From positions 806,001-870,000 of the forward strand of contig JAEURQ010000002.1 of the NCBI GenBank assembly GCA_016788425.1: a DNA stretch of 64,000 nt, read 5' to 3'. This document shows, one piece after another, positions 16,498-24,603 of the stretch (its first letter is position 1; every line of letters starts with the position of its first letter). Origin of the DNA: Chthonomonas sp. (GTDB lineage: Bacteria; Armatimonadota; Fimbriimonadia; Fimbriimonadales; Fimbriimonadaceae). Made by a program: the position numbers and the translations under genes. Under the pieces are notes generated by a model. It was not told the origin of the DNA, ran no database searches, and saw only the letters and a list, made by a program, of their open reading frames with translations.

Positions 16498-17799
16498 ATG
16501 AGCCACGAAATTTCGAGAAGAACAGCATTGAAGGGCGCGGCTCTCGCCGCGGCAATGGGTGGAGCGCTCACCGCGAACGCCGCCCAAGACCCACCCCGCA
16601 AGCGCCTGCGCGTGGGCGTGATCGGTGCGGGCGGTAAGGGATGGAGCGGAATGCAAGACGCGGCCCAATTCGGCGATATCGTCGCGATTGCCGACGTGGA
16701 CAGCGCGGCCCGGGCGAAGGCCATGGCGGAGCACCCACGCGCCAACACCTTTGAAGACTTTCGCCTGATGTTCGAGGCGATGCGCCGCCAAATGGATGCC
16801 GTGATCATCAGCACGCCCGACCACACGCACGCGGTCGCCGCGGCCATGGCCCTGCGCCACCGCTTGCACACCTATTGCGAGAAGCCTTTGTGCCGCACCA
16901 TCAGCGAAGTCCGTCAGCTTATGCGGCTCGCCAAGGAGGCGGGCGTCGCCACGCAAATGGGCAATCAGAGCACGGCCAGCACGACCATGCGTCAGGTGGC
17001 GGCCCTCATTAAGAGTGGCCACTTCGGCGCCGTTAAGCAGGTTCACCTGTGGACCGACCGCGCCGGCGGCTGGTGGAAGCAAGGCATCGATCGCCCGGCT
17101 CCGGCGAAAGCCCCCAAAAACCTCAACTTCGACCTTTGGCTCGGCCCGCGACCCGAGCGCGAGTTTGGCGAGGGCTACCACCCGTTCCACTGGCGCGGAT
17201 TCTGGGATTTCGGCACCGGCTCACTCGGCGACATGGGCTGCCACATCTTCAACACGCCGTTCATGGCGCTCGATCTGCGCGATCCCATTTCGGTGCAAGC
17301 GACGACTAGCGGCCATAACCGCGAGTCGTTCCCGGCGTGGGCTGAGGTGCACTATGAGTTCGGCAAGCGTGGCGATCGTGGCCCGCTCGACCTCTTTTGG
17401 TACGACGGGGGACGACGTCCGCCGGCCGGTTTAGTGCCGGACAAAACCTACGAAGGCAACGGCGTGATCATCATCTGCGAAAAGGGCACGATCTACAGCC
17501 CCAACGAGATGAATCGCGAGTTCAGCATCAGCGGCGGCGGCAGCATCCCGGATGTTGAGGTCGATGTTTCGCCGGGTCACATGGCCGAGTTCTTCCGCGC
17601 CGCCACCGGTGGACCGCGGGCCAAGTCGGATATCGTCGCCTACTCCGGGCCGCTCACCGAAACCGTGCTGCTGGGCAACCTCGCGATCTGGGCCGATGGA
17701 CCCCGTCTGGAGTGGGATGCCAAGGCGATGGCGGTGAAGGGCAAGCCCGAATACGACGCTCTGCTCCGCCCGACCTTCCGAAAAGGTTACAAACTCTAA
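16498..17799 (+). CDS. Tat-exported Gfo/Idh/MocA family oxidoreductase
   Basis: A 433-residue NAD(P)-dependent sugar oxidoreductase. The N-terminus holds a twin-arginine signal (SRRTALKGAALAAAMGG, about 6-22), so it is probably exported folded with its cofactor. The Rossmann motif VGVIGAGGKGW (about 38-48), the catalytic Lys motif CEKPL (about 128-132) and the GTGSLGDMGCHIFN segment (about 240-253) define the family. It follows the DUF1080 gene by three bases, with AGGAG 12 bases before the ATG. Together they form a likely extracytoplasmic 3-keto-sugar processing operon. Confidence 0.9.
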   Translation: MSHEISRRTALKGAALAAAMGGALTANAAQDPPRKRLRVGVIGAGGKGWSGMQDAAQFGDIVAIADVDSAARAKAMAEHPRANTFEDFRLMFEAMRRQMDAVIISTPDHTHAVAAAMALRHRLHTYCEKPLCRTISEVRQLMRLAKEAGVATQMGNQSTASTTMRQVAALIKSGHFGAVKQVHLWTDRAGGWWKQGIDRPAPAKAPKNLNFDLWLGPRPEREFGEGYHPFHWRGFWDFGTGSLGDMGCHIFNTPFMALDLRDPISVQATTSGHNRESFPAWAEVHYEFGKRGDRGPLDLFWYDGGRRPPAGLVPDKTYEGNGVIIICEKGTIYSPNEMNREFSISGGGSIPDVEVDVSPGHMAEFFRAATGGPRAKSDIVAYSGPLTETVLLGNLAIWADGPRLEWDAKAMAVKGKPEYDALLRPTFRKGYKL

Positions 17800-17808
17800 G
17801 GGCAAAAT

Positions 17809-17834
17809 GGCGGTGATGCATCTGCTTCACCGCC
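17809..17834 (+). terminator. Probable terminator after the sugar operon
   Basis: GGCGGTGA pairs with TCACCGCC across a 10-base loop, ten bases past the stop. The tail is only moderately T-rich. Confidence 0.5.
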
Positions 17835-17927
17835 TTCGCGTATCTTTCGATCCCTGTATCCCTGGGAAGTCGAGACGCAGATTAAAAAGAACTTATGTCT
17901 AAATGTTGAATGGCCCAGCGAGCCTAG

Positions 17928-18515
17928 TTATGATCTCCATTCATATGCCATTCGACCATCCACAAGCACATTCAACCAACCCCGCTTCTTACATTTCTCA
18001 AAAATGTCGTGATGAATCAAATGTTGCACGTTATTCGGAACGATGTTAGTACGAATGCATTGATAAACGGTTCCCATGTTCCACTCCTGATAGGAATTCG
18101 ATATAGATAGCAGCTCCCAGTTCTCAGGGATCCTATAAGCCGGAATGCTCCCGTCCTCCCTCTGAGCCCCATTTGCTCCAATCCAATCATCAAGGTACAA
18201 AGCGTAGATGGCGAGCGCTTCAATAGGCGTTGTAATCTCATCATCATTCAGTTGCAGGTGCGGAACATTTCCTCCCACAACCCATCCGCTCACCTGGTTC
18301 ATTCCGGGGGTAAACACTCCAGAGAATCGGAACACATGGTAGAAGGCAATCAGCAACTCAGATTTCAGTACAACCCGCTCCAAACCGTGCGACTCTAAGA
18401 AGCTCTGTGCCCTGATCCGATCGAGTTCCTCACCGAGGGGCAATACGCTTTTTATTGCCGGTGAATCCACATGATAATAGAGCACTTTCCTTGGTACCTC
18501 CTCCAACCCAGCCAC
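17928..18515 (-). CDS. Orphan hypothetical protein in an A+T-richer patch
   Basis: About 195 residues, no recognised family, no signal peptide and no membrane segment. The sequence is rich in Trp, Tyr and Asn and looks like a globular cytosolic protein (LNDDEITTPIEALAIYALYL, LDDWIGANGAQREDG). Base composition and codons (ATA, TTA, AGG are used) are visibly less GC-rich than in all neighbours, which suggests recent acquisition. The GTG start at 18515 is uncertain; a GTG about 11 codons further in, behind AAGGAA, is an alternative. Flanked by the sugar operon terminator and a gene-free stretch. Confidence 0.55.
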   Translation of the reverse strand: MAGLEEVPRKVLYYHVDSPAIKSVLPLGEELDRIRAQSFLESHGLERVVLKSELLIAFYHVFRFSGVFTPGMNQVSGWVVGGNVPHLQLNDDEITTPIEALAIYALYLDDWIGANGAQREDGSIPAYRIPENWELLSISNSYQEWNMGTVYQCIRTNIVPNNVQHLIHHDIFEKCKKRGWLNVLVDGRMAYEWRS

Positions 18516-19009
18516 TCAATCTTTGAGCCCGCCGTCATCCTTCGGCCCTCATCGTGAGGCGACGGCACGATGCTGTCTACCTTGTCCTCAATTCGCATCC
18601 GTCCTTAGGGCGTCAAGCAGAAAAATGTGGGCCGCAGATGCACTTGTCTCTAGTGTAATGCAAAACACTGCCAGGGCAGAGTCTTGGGGAGCGGAATGTG
18701 TCCGAGCGCTGACCAAGGCCACTTGGCAAAGCCTGTCCCAGAAGAATGGCCGAGCGATTCCACACGCCTCACACCAACACGGGGATCTGCCAAGAAACCC
18801 CTGTAGCTTGGGGCGGCCAGCACTGCCTTGATCCCGCGGAATCTGGGGCCGACGTTGCTCGGCCGTGCGATTCTCAAACCAACGTTCGAGAATCACTAGG
18901 AGGAGGCCGGCCCACCGGCCCCGGGGTCCCTGCTTCAAGATTTCGCGCCCGAAAGAAAAAATCTATGTCGAATTACCGGTTTTCCCGCACAACACCCGTG
19001 AACTCGGTG
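18516..19009. other. Stretch without a recognisable gene
   Basis: About 500 bases with no supportable coding sequence. Short open frames exist on both strands but have no start signal, no recognisable product and inconsistent codon use. No tRNA-like, repeat or inverted-terminal structure was found. It may be decayed sequence linked to the A+T-richer orphan gene beside it. Confidence 0.5.
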
Positions 19010-19015
19010 TAGCAT
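19010..19015 (+). promoter_or_regulatory. -10-like TAGCAT, 6 bases before DinB-like start
   Basis: TAGCAT, spacer AGAAGC, ATG at 19022; no SD. Confidence 0.45.
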
Positions 19016-19021
19016 AGAAGC

Positions 19022-19492
19022 ATGGAGAAGAGAATGATCTACTCTCTGAGCTTCGCGCCGAAAATTGTGGAGCGACTACTCCGAGTTTTCCCGACTGACC
19101 GCCTTGACGAGCGCATTATGGCCGACCGGTTTACTGCGCGCGAAGTCATTGCGCACCTCGCGGAATACGAACAAGTAGTCCTCGACCGTATTCGCGCGGC
19201 GAATGCCTCACCGGGCCGAGAAGTGCCTGCTTACGACCCGGACCAAGCCGCCGAGGCCCATCATTACGCGGACAAGGACGTGTTCCACGAAGCCGAGGTT
19301 TTCGAATCGCGGCGGGACATGACCACCGAGTATCTGGAAGGACTCGCCGACGCCGATTGGGACAAGACCTTTAAGGTCAATGGGTCGGAAACGAGCATCA
19401 AGGATTACATGGCCAAAATCATGGCCCATGACCTTGAGCACATGCACCAACTGTCCCTCTACCTCGCGACTGAAGTCGCGACGATCCACTAA
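19022..19492 (+). CDS. DinB-like superfamily protein
   Basis: A 156-residue helical-bundle protein of the DinB/YfiT-like group. The ordered cues are FTAREVIAHLAEYEQVVLDR (about 37-56, first metal His), EYLEGLADADWDKTF and the C-terminal KIMAHDLEHMHQLSLYL with the His cluster HDLEHMHQ. Function is probably a metal-dependent thiol or stress enzyme, substrate unknown. Second DinB-like gene of the window (other at 13639). No partner gene is apparent; the ECF sigma operon begins 71 bases downstream on the same strand. Confidence 0.78.
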   Translation: MEKRMIYSLSFAPKIVERLLRVFPTDRLDERIMADRFTAREVIAHLAEYEQVVLDRIRAANASPGREVPAYDPDQAAEAHHYADKDVFHEAEVFESRRDMTTEYLEGLADADWDKTFKVNGSETSIKDYMAKIMAHDLEHMHQLSLYLATEVATIH

Positions 19493-19563
19493 GGATCACC
19501 GCCTAGCGAACTTGCGTTCCCCGGACATCGTCCTAAGGGAGCGCAAGCCGCTAGACCTACAGC

Positions 19564-20262
19564 ATGCCAGACGAGCGTAACGAGCCAAGGATTGGGGCGT
19601 CAGTGTATTCGGACTTCGAACAACCGGAGGATGAACAAGGAATGGAACTTGGACTGACGATGCCTGGCACAACTTTTGGAGCAAGCGTTGATCGCGATGC
19701 TGACCAAGAGCTGGTTCGTCGGGCCAAAGCGGGCGACTACTCCGCCTTCGAACAACTGTTTGTTCGCCACCGCCAACTGGTTTACCGATTTGCCTACCAA
19801 ATGGCACCCCGTCAAGACGATGCCGAAGACATCGTGCAAGAAGTCTTTGTGCGGGCCTACCAAAACCTGAGTCGCTACCGCGACGAGGCCAAGTTCACCA
19901 CGTGGCTCCTCCGCATCGCCACCAACCTCGCCACCGACAAGGCTCGCATGACGCAGCGCCGCTCGAACCTGGAACAAAAAGAAGCAAAAGGCGCGCTGGA
20001 ATGGATGACCGTCGGGAACACCGAAGACGCCAACGATAACCTCGAAGGCGAATATCAGGTGCAAGCCTTGCGCAAGGCGCTCGCCGCCCTGCCCGTTCAC
20101 CACCGCTCCGTGATCGTTTTGCGCGACCTCGAAGGACGCGAATACAGCGAAATCGCCGAGATGCTGGGTTGCAGCATCGGTGGCGCCAAGCTTCGTGTGC
20201 TGCGCGCTCGCCGCGCTCTAAAGGAGCGCATGATTCCCCTGATGGAGGGTTTTGTCAATTGA
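19564..20262 (+). CDS. ECF RNA polymerase sigma factor
   Basis: A 232-residue group 4 sigma factor. Region 2 covers about 50-125 (AFEQLFVRHRQLVYRFAY, DDAEDIVQEVFVRAYQ, TTWLLRIATNLATDKAR) and region 4 about 165-225 (LAALPVHHRSVIVLRDLEG, YSEIAEMLGCSIGGAKLRV). It is RpoE-like. The first 45 residues are non-conserved; the ATG at 19564 has a weak TAGACC six bases upstream, while an internal ATG at 19642 is possible. Its stop overlaps the TTG start of the next gene, a membrane protein that is probably its anti-sigma factor. Confidence 0.93.
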   Translation: MPDERNEPRIGASVYSDFEQPEDEQGMELGLTMPGTTFGASVDRDADQELVRRAKAGDYSAFEQLFVRHRQLVYRFAYQMAPRQDDAEDIVQEVFVRAYQNLSRYRDEAKFTTWLLRIATNLATDKARMTQRRSNLEQKEAKGALEWMTVGNTEDANDNLEGEYQVQALRKALAALPVHHRSVIVLRDLEGREYSEIAEMLGCSIGGAKLRVLRARRALKERMIPLMEGFVN

Positions 20263-21023
20263 AAGAAAAGGATGTGGATCAGCTGATTGCCGCCGCGTTC
20301 GGTGAGCTTTCCGCGCAAGAAACCGCGCGACTTGAATCCGGTCTGGATGCCGAAGGTCAAGCGACGATGGTCGCGTTCGCCAAGATGCGCGCCGCCATGG
20401 GTCAACTGCCCGATCCCGGCCCTTGCCAAGTTTCGCCCGAAATGCTGCGCGACCGGATCCTCAACGCGGGCGTGCAAACGCGATCGCCGTGGGCCTTATG
20501 GCTTCCACGAGTCGGTCTCGGCGGACTGGCGGCCGTGCTCGGATTCGTCGTCATGAATTCCTTGACCAAGCCCAACGAATCGCCGGTGAACACAACCACG
20601 CCAGTGCAAGTCGCGACGAGCAAGCCCGCACCGAAGCCCATCGTGGTGGACACCACACCCGAGCTTGAACCGGCCCCGCTGAGCACGGGCGCAATTCTTG
20701 GTCCGGATCGCCCCATCGGCGAAGCCGATGTGCGAGACGAGCCGCGCCGTGTGGTACGCAAGGTGCGCCGGGCCGAAACTCCGGTCGTCAAAGAACAATC
20801 CAAAGCCGTCGCTGAAGCCAAGTTAGACGGCGTGGGTTCCGATACTGCCCGCGGTGCCGCGTTTGGTGGCTCCGCCCCGACCGCGCCCATGATCGCCGCC
20901 GAAGCCGCTCCGCTAATGAGCGAGCCGACGGTCGTGATTGTGGATGCCGAGGAAGGCGAAGTAGGCGCACCCGTGGCCATTGAAGTGAGTGCAGCAACCG
21001 AAGATGTGGGCATTAAAGGTTAG
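20259..21023 (+). CDS. Probable anti-sigma factor, single membrane helix
   Basis: A 254-residue bitopic protein. Residues 1-75 are a cytoplasmic helical domain (KEKDVDQLIAAAFGELSAQE) of anti-sigma type but without the HxxxCxxC zinc motif. One membrane helix lies at about 80-102 (WLPRVGLGGLAAVLGFVVM). The outer part is Pro/Thr/Ala-rich and low complexity, with no recognised domain. The TTG start at 20259 overlaps the sigma stop by four bases and has GGAGGG nine bases upstream, so it was chosen over longer frames. Position and topology support anti-sigma function; sequence alone does not prove it. Confidence 0.72.
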   Translation: MKEKDVDQLIAAAFGELSAQETARLESGLDAEGQATMVAFAKMRAAMGQLPDPGPCQVSPEMLRDRILNAGVQTRSPWALWLPRVGLGGLAAVLGFVVMNSLTKPNESPVNTTTPVQVATSKPAPKPIVVDTTPELEPAPLSTGAILGPDRPIGEADVRDEPRRVVRKVRRAETPVVKEQSKAVAEAKLDGVGSDTARGAAFGGSAPTAPMIAAEAAPLMSEPTVVIVDAEEGEVGAPVAIEVSAATEDVGIKG

Positions 21024-21999
21024 TCTCATCGCCCTCGCGGCGATGGGTGGCGAGCAAGACAAAACCCTGGACGGGGTTTGGCAGAAGGCTCAAGCGCTCG
21101 CGGTGATGCTCCAGGAAAACGGCCAGGCCAAAGGTTTCGCCATGCTCGTGGATCAGCGTGGCTACTTTGTCGCGCACCAATCGGCGCTGCCCAAGGGCAT
21201 CATCACCGGCACCTCGCAAGGGAAGTTCTTTGACTTTCGAGTGATCTCCAGCGACCCTCGAAGTCAGCTGGTACTGCTCGGCGCGAGCAATTGGTCGAGC
21301 GATGCGAAGCCGTTGCGGATTGCCGCGTCCAACCCCAAGAAGGGAAGTCGTCTCATCGCCGTGACGCTAGAGGGCCCGTTCTCCGCCGAACTCGCCGCCG
21401 ACGACCTCACCGGCTTACAAAACCAAACCGGCCGCTACGTACCCTTCAACGAGATTCGAATTGAAACCCCGAGCCGCCGCCTGGGCGGAGCCTGGATCCT
21501 CAATAACGACGGCGAAATCGTCGGCATTATTGGGGCGGCCCTGCAAAGCACGACCAACAATTCGCAGCGGGCGCCTTCCAACTCGGGCATGATGCAGGCG
21601 AAGGCCGACTACGGTCCCGGCGACCTGCTGGTGACGTACAGCCTGCCGGTGGACGTGCTAACGCGGGTGGTGGATGGCTTCCTCAGCGCGAAGCATCAAC
21701 CGACCCACCCGGAACTGGGTATCGAGTTTGTGGACGCCAAGGGCACCTCTGGAGCAATGGTGCGATCCATTGTGGTGGGCGGCGCGGCGCATCAGGGCGG
21801 CGTTCAAATGGGCGACATCATTACGGCCGTGAACGGCAAACCGACCGCTCGCGCCACGCAATTGGCCGCACAGCTGTTCCGGTTAGAACCCGGCTCAAAG
21901 GTGAAGCTGAGCGTGAATCGCAACGGCGAAGCGAAAGAACTCACCGTCAAAGTCGGCGAAGTCGTCGGCCTTAAGCTGGCAAGACTGCCTCAGTCTTAA
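21004..21999 (+). CDS. HtrA-like PDZ protein with degenerate protease domain
   Basis: About 331 residues: a signal peptide (about 1-15), a trypsin-like barrel of the HtrA type (about 25-215) and one PDZ domain (about 235-320, GIEFVDAKGTSGAMV, VQMGDIITAVNGKPT). His58 in VDQRGYFVAHQS may match the HtrA His. The GNSGG serine site is replaced by SRRLGGAW (157-164), so the nucleophile appears lost and it should not be a protease. The ATG at 21004 gives a proper signal peptide; a GTG 15 bases upstream is also in frame. It is third in the ECF operon, overlapping the anti-sigma gene by 20 bases, so an envelope-sensing role is likely. Confidence 0.75.
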   Translation: MWALKVSLIALAAMGGEQDKTLDGVWQKAQALAVMLQENGQAKGFAMLVDQRGYFVAHQSALPKGIITGTSQGKFFDFRVISSDPRSQLVLLGASNWSSDAKPLRIAASNPKKGSRLIAVTLEGPFSAELAADDLTGLQNQTGRYVPFNEIRIETPSRRLGGAWILNNDGEIVGIIGAALQSTTNNSQRAPSNSGMMQAKADYGPGDLLVTYSLPVDVLTRVVDGFLSAKHQPTHPELGIEFVDAKGTSGAMVRSIVVGGAAHQGGVQMGDIITAVNGKPTARATQLAAQLFRLEPGSKVKLSVNRNGEAKELTVKVGEVVGLKLARLPQS

Positions 22000-23686
22000 T
22001 CTCAATCGAGCGGCGACCCTGCCATTCGTTGATGCCGGGCTTACCCACAAACTGAACATTGCCCTCGGGCAAAGGCGTCTCCGCGCCGTAGTTCCACACC
22101 TTCACGGCCATTGGCTTGCTGTTGCCCTGCCGCACCTTCATGATCAGGTGCTGGCCCTCTTTGCCCATGTACCGAGCGTCCATTACCGAGGCATGCCGAA
22201 CTAAGAACGATGGCTCGGGGTTGGCCTGTCCAAACGGCGCGAGCATGTCGAGTTCCTCGACCAGGGCCATGTTGAACTCGGCGAGTTCGGCTTCGGCATC
22301 GGCGACGTAAGTGCGCGTGAGTTGCTCAGCCGACATGGTGTTGCTGACGTACTCGTGGATGGCAAGCGAGAACTTGTCGAGATTCTCTTCGGCGATGTTA
22401 ATCCCGGCCGCGGCCGCGTGGCCGCCTCCGCCGAGTCCGCACTCGTCGCGTAGAGCCTGAATCGCCTGAAAAAGGTTAAAGCCCTCGATGCTACGGGCCG
22501 ACCCTTTGAGGCCGTGCTCGGCCTTCGTGAGCACAAACGTCGGGCGATAAAACACGTCCACGAGTTTGCCGGCGATGAGCCCGATGAGTCCCGGATGCCA
22601 TTCGGGATTGTAGACCACAATCGCGTTGCGGTCGCTCTCGCCCCGTGCCTCCACCATTTCGACCGCGACCTCCACGGCGATATCTTGTTCTTGGCGGCGA
22701 CGAAGGTTGACTTCTTCCACGTAAGTGGCGAGCTTTTGGGCTTCCTCGTCATCGCGGGTCAGCAGCAATCGCAGGCTGGTCGCCGCGTCTTCCATACGGC
22801 CCGAGGCGTTGAGCCGAGGCCCGAATCCGAATCCAATATCTCGCGCCACCAGCGGGCGCGTCGCGCCGCGCAGCACATACTCGCGCAGAGCCGCCAAGCC
22901 ATGCTTCTTGCTGCGCCCAAGCTCCTGCAACCCAAAGTGCGTGATCACGCGATTCTCATCCAGCAGCGGCATCATGTCGCTGACCGTGCCGAGGGCAGCC
23001 AAGTCGAGGAAGTTGCGATAAAACGCGCCGACCGGATGCCCGAGTTCGCGGGCCAAACCCGCGCAAAATTTGAGCACAACGCCGGCACCGCAAAGCTGAT
23101 CGAAGGGATAGCGCGAAGTCGCAAGGTGCGGGTTGAGGATCGCGTGAGCGGGCGGCAATTCAGTATCCGGCTCATGGTGGTCCGTAATTACGACCTTCAT
23201 GCCGAGCTCGCGCGCCTGGCGCACAGGTTCGTTGGCGGTAATGCCGCAGTCGCAGGTCAGAAAGATCTCGGCCTTCTCGTCCACGGCGCGTTGCACCGCC
23301 GAATCGTGAAGCCCATAGCCCTCGTTGATCCGGTGCGGCACGTGGACGTGGTAGTTCGCGCCCACCGCGTCGAAGAAGCGGCTGAAAATCGCTGCGCTCG
23401 TCACGCCGTCAACGTCGTAGTCGCCGTGCAGATAAATGCGGCGCTTGTTCTTGATGGCATCCAGCAGAATATCCGCTCCCTCGCGATAGCCGGGCAAAAG
23501 CTCCGGATCGTGCAGCTGATCCAGCGAGGGACGAAGAAAGGCGTGTACTTTTTCCGCCGTATCGTAGCCGCGCGCGACCAGAATTCCCGCGGTCAGACGC
23601 TGCAGACCAAGCTCATTGGCAAGCGCATCCTCGCGCTCAATGTCGCGAGGATGCGCCTTCAGAATCGGTGACGTGGCGACGGGCAA
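21971..23686 (-). CDS. recJ: Single-stranded-DNA-specific exonuclease RecJ
   Basis: A 571-residue 5'-3' exonuclease of the DHH superfamily used in recombination and mismatch repair. Motifs: YLHGDYDVDGVTSAAIF (about 78-94), LTCDCGITANEPV, VVITDHHEPDTELP (about 160-173), LAALGTVSDMMPL (about 220-232), and in DHHA1 the GGGGHAAAAGINI segment. The TTG start directly abuts the nusG stop (TAA-TTG), so it is transcribed with secE-nusG. No internal ATG gives a better start. Its 3' end overlaps the convergent HtrA-like gene by 29 bases. Confidence 0.94.
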   Translation of the reverse strand: MPVATSPILKAHPRDIEREDALANELGLQRLTAGILVARGYDTAEKVHAFLRPSLDQLHDPELLPGYREGADILLDAIKNKRRIYLHGDYDVDGVTSAAIFSRFFDAVGANYHVHVPHRINEGYGLHDSAVQRAVDEKAEIFLTCDCGITANEPVRQARELGMKVVITDHHEPDTELPPAHAILNPHLATSRYPFDQLCGAGVVLKFCAGLARELGHPVGAFYRNFLDLAALGTVSDMMPLLDENRVITHFGLQELGRSKKHGLAALREYVLRGATRPLVARDIGFGFGPRLNASGRMEDAATSLRLLLTRDDEEAQKLATYVEEVNLRRRQEQDIAVEVAVEMVEARGESDRNAIVVYNPEWHPGLIGLIAGKLVDVFYRPTFVLTKAEHGLKGSARSIEGFNLFQAIQALRDECGLGGGGHAAAAGINIAEENLDKFSLAIHEYVSNTMSAEQLTRTYVADAEAELAEFNMALVEELDMLAPFGQANPEPSFLVRHASVMDARYMGKEGQHLIMKVRQGNSKPMAVKVWNYGAETPLPEGNVQFVGKPGINEWQGRRSIEIKTEAVLPA

Positions 23687-24214
23687 TTACATCTTCTCGA
23701 CTTGCTCGAAGTCGAGTTCTACCGGGGTTTCACGGCCAAAGATGTTGATCATGACCTTGAGCTTTTCGCGTTCGAACAGCACTTCGTCGATCTTGCCAGT
23801 GTATTCGCTGAACGGCCCTTCGACCACGCGAATGACGTCGTTCTTGGCGTAGGCCACCTTCGGAGCTTCCTTGCTCGATTCGATGTTCGTCATGATGCGA
23901 CGAACTTCGTAGTCTTCGAGCGGCACCGGCTTGTTGCCGGATTGGATGAAGCCAGTCACACCGCTCGTTGATTTGACGATGCGGTAGGTGTCGTCGGTCA
24001 TCGCCATGCGGACCAAAATGTAGCCCGGGAAGACCTTCTTGTCCATCACCACGCGCTTGCCGTTGCGAGTGGCCATTTCCTGTTCCACCGGAATCAGGAC
24101 TTCAAAAATGTCAAGACCCCAGAGCCCTTCGACCGACGCGCGGCGCGTGAGCAGTTCGCGGACCTTGTTCTCGTGGCCCGAAATCGTGTGGACGGCGTAC
24201 CAGGCGCGAGCCAT
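23687..24214 (-). CDS. nusG: Transcription termination/antitermination protein NusG
   Basis: A 175-residue NusG. The NGN domain covers about 1-110 (RAWYAVHTISGHENKV, KKVFPGYILVRMAM, TSGVTGFIQSGNKPVPL). The KOW domain covers about 122-175 (VIRVVEGPFSEYTGKIDEV). It binds RNA polymerase and couples it to the ribosome or Rho. Its ATG overlaps the secE stop by one base (TAATG). The usual downstream rplK-rplA genes are absent here; recJ follows instead. Confidence 0.96.
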   Translation of the reverse strand: MARAWYAVHTISGHENKVRELLTRRASVEGLWGLDIFEVLIPVEQEMATRNGKRVVMDKKVFPGYILVRMAMTDDTYRIVKSTSGVTGFIQSGNKPVPLEDYEVRRIMTNIESSKEAPKVAYAKNDVIRVVEGPFSEYTGKIDEVLFEREKLKVMINIFGRETPVELDFEQVEKM

Positions 24215-24468
24215 TAGCGGGACCCCGTGATGATTTTAAAGACTTGTTCGAACACGACGGAGAGCACGAACAGGAAGATGATGATGCTGAAGCAGACGGC
24301 GAAGACGACGCCAGTGAGACGCGTGGTCTCCTTCTTGGTCGGCCAGTTGACCTTCTTCATTTCGGCCATTGCTTCCCGCATGAACGTGCCGACGCCCTTT
24401 TTCATCTTGGGCACCGGAACAGAGCCGGCCTTCACTTGTTGCCCAGATCCTTCGGTAATGTTGCTCAT
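24214..24468 (-). CDS. secE: Protein translocase subunit SecE
   Basis: An 84-residue single-span SecE of the SecYEG channel. The amphipathic segment FMREAMAEMKKVNWPTKKET (about 29-48) and the following membrane helix (VVFAVCFSIIIFLFVLSVVF, about 54-73) are diagnostic. It starts with ATG preceded by GGAAGGA about 9 bases upstream. Operon order secE-nusG-recJ. No elongation factor Tu or tRNA-Trp gene precedes it, unlike many bacteria. Confidence 0.94.
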   Translation of the reverse strand: MSNITEGSGQQVKAGSVPVPKMKKGVGTFMREAMAEMKKVNWPTKKETTRLTGVVFAVCFSIIIFLFVLSVVFEQVFKIITGSR

Positions 24469-24540
24469 CAGAGTGTCCTTCCTTCGGATACGCTTTACTA
24501 AGGCCTATCCTTCGTGGGGAATTTCAAGTGTACCACGGAT

Positions 24541-24589
24541 TCAAATGCAAAGGAGCCAGTTGCGCGTGGCAACTGGCTCCTTCATTTGA
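24541..24589 (-). terminator. Long hairpin terminator after pdhB
   Basis: AGGAGCCAGTTGC (24551-24563) pairs perfectly with GCAACTGGCTCCT (24569-24581), and an outer TCAAATG/CATTTGA stem flanks it with a small bulge. It separates pdhAB from secE, both on the minus strand. Confidence 0.85.
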
Positions 24590-24603
24590 GTGATCTTGCT
24601 CCG

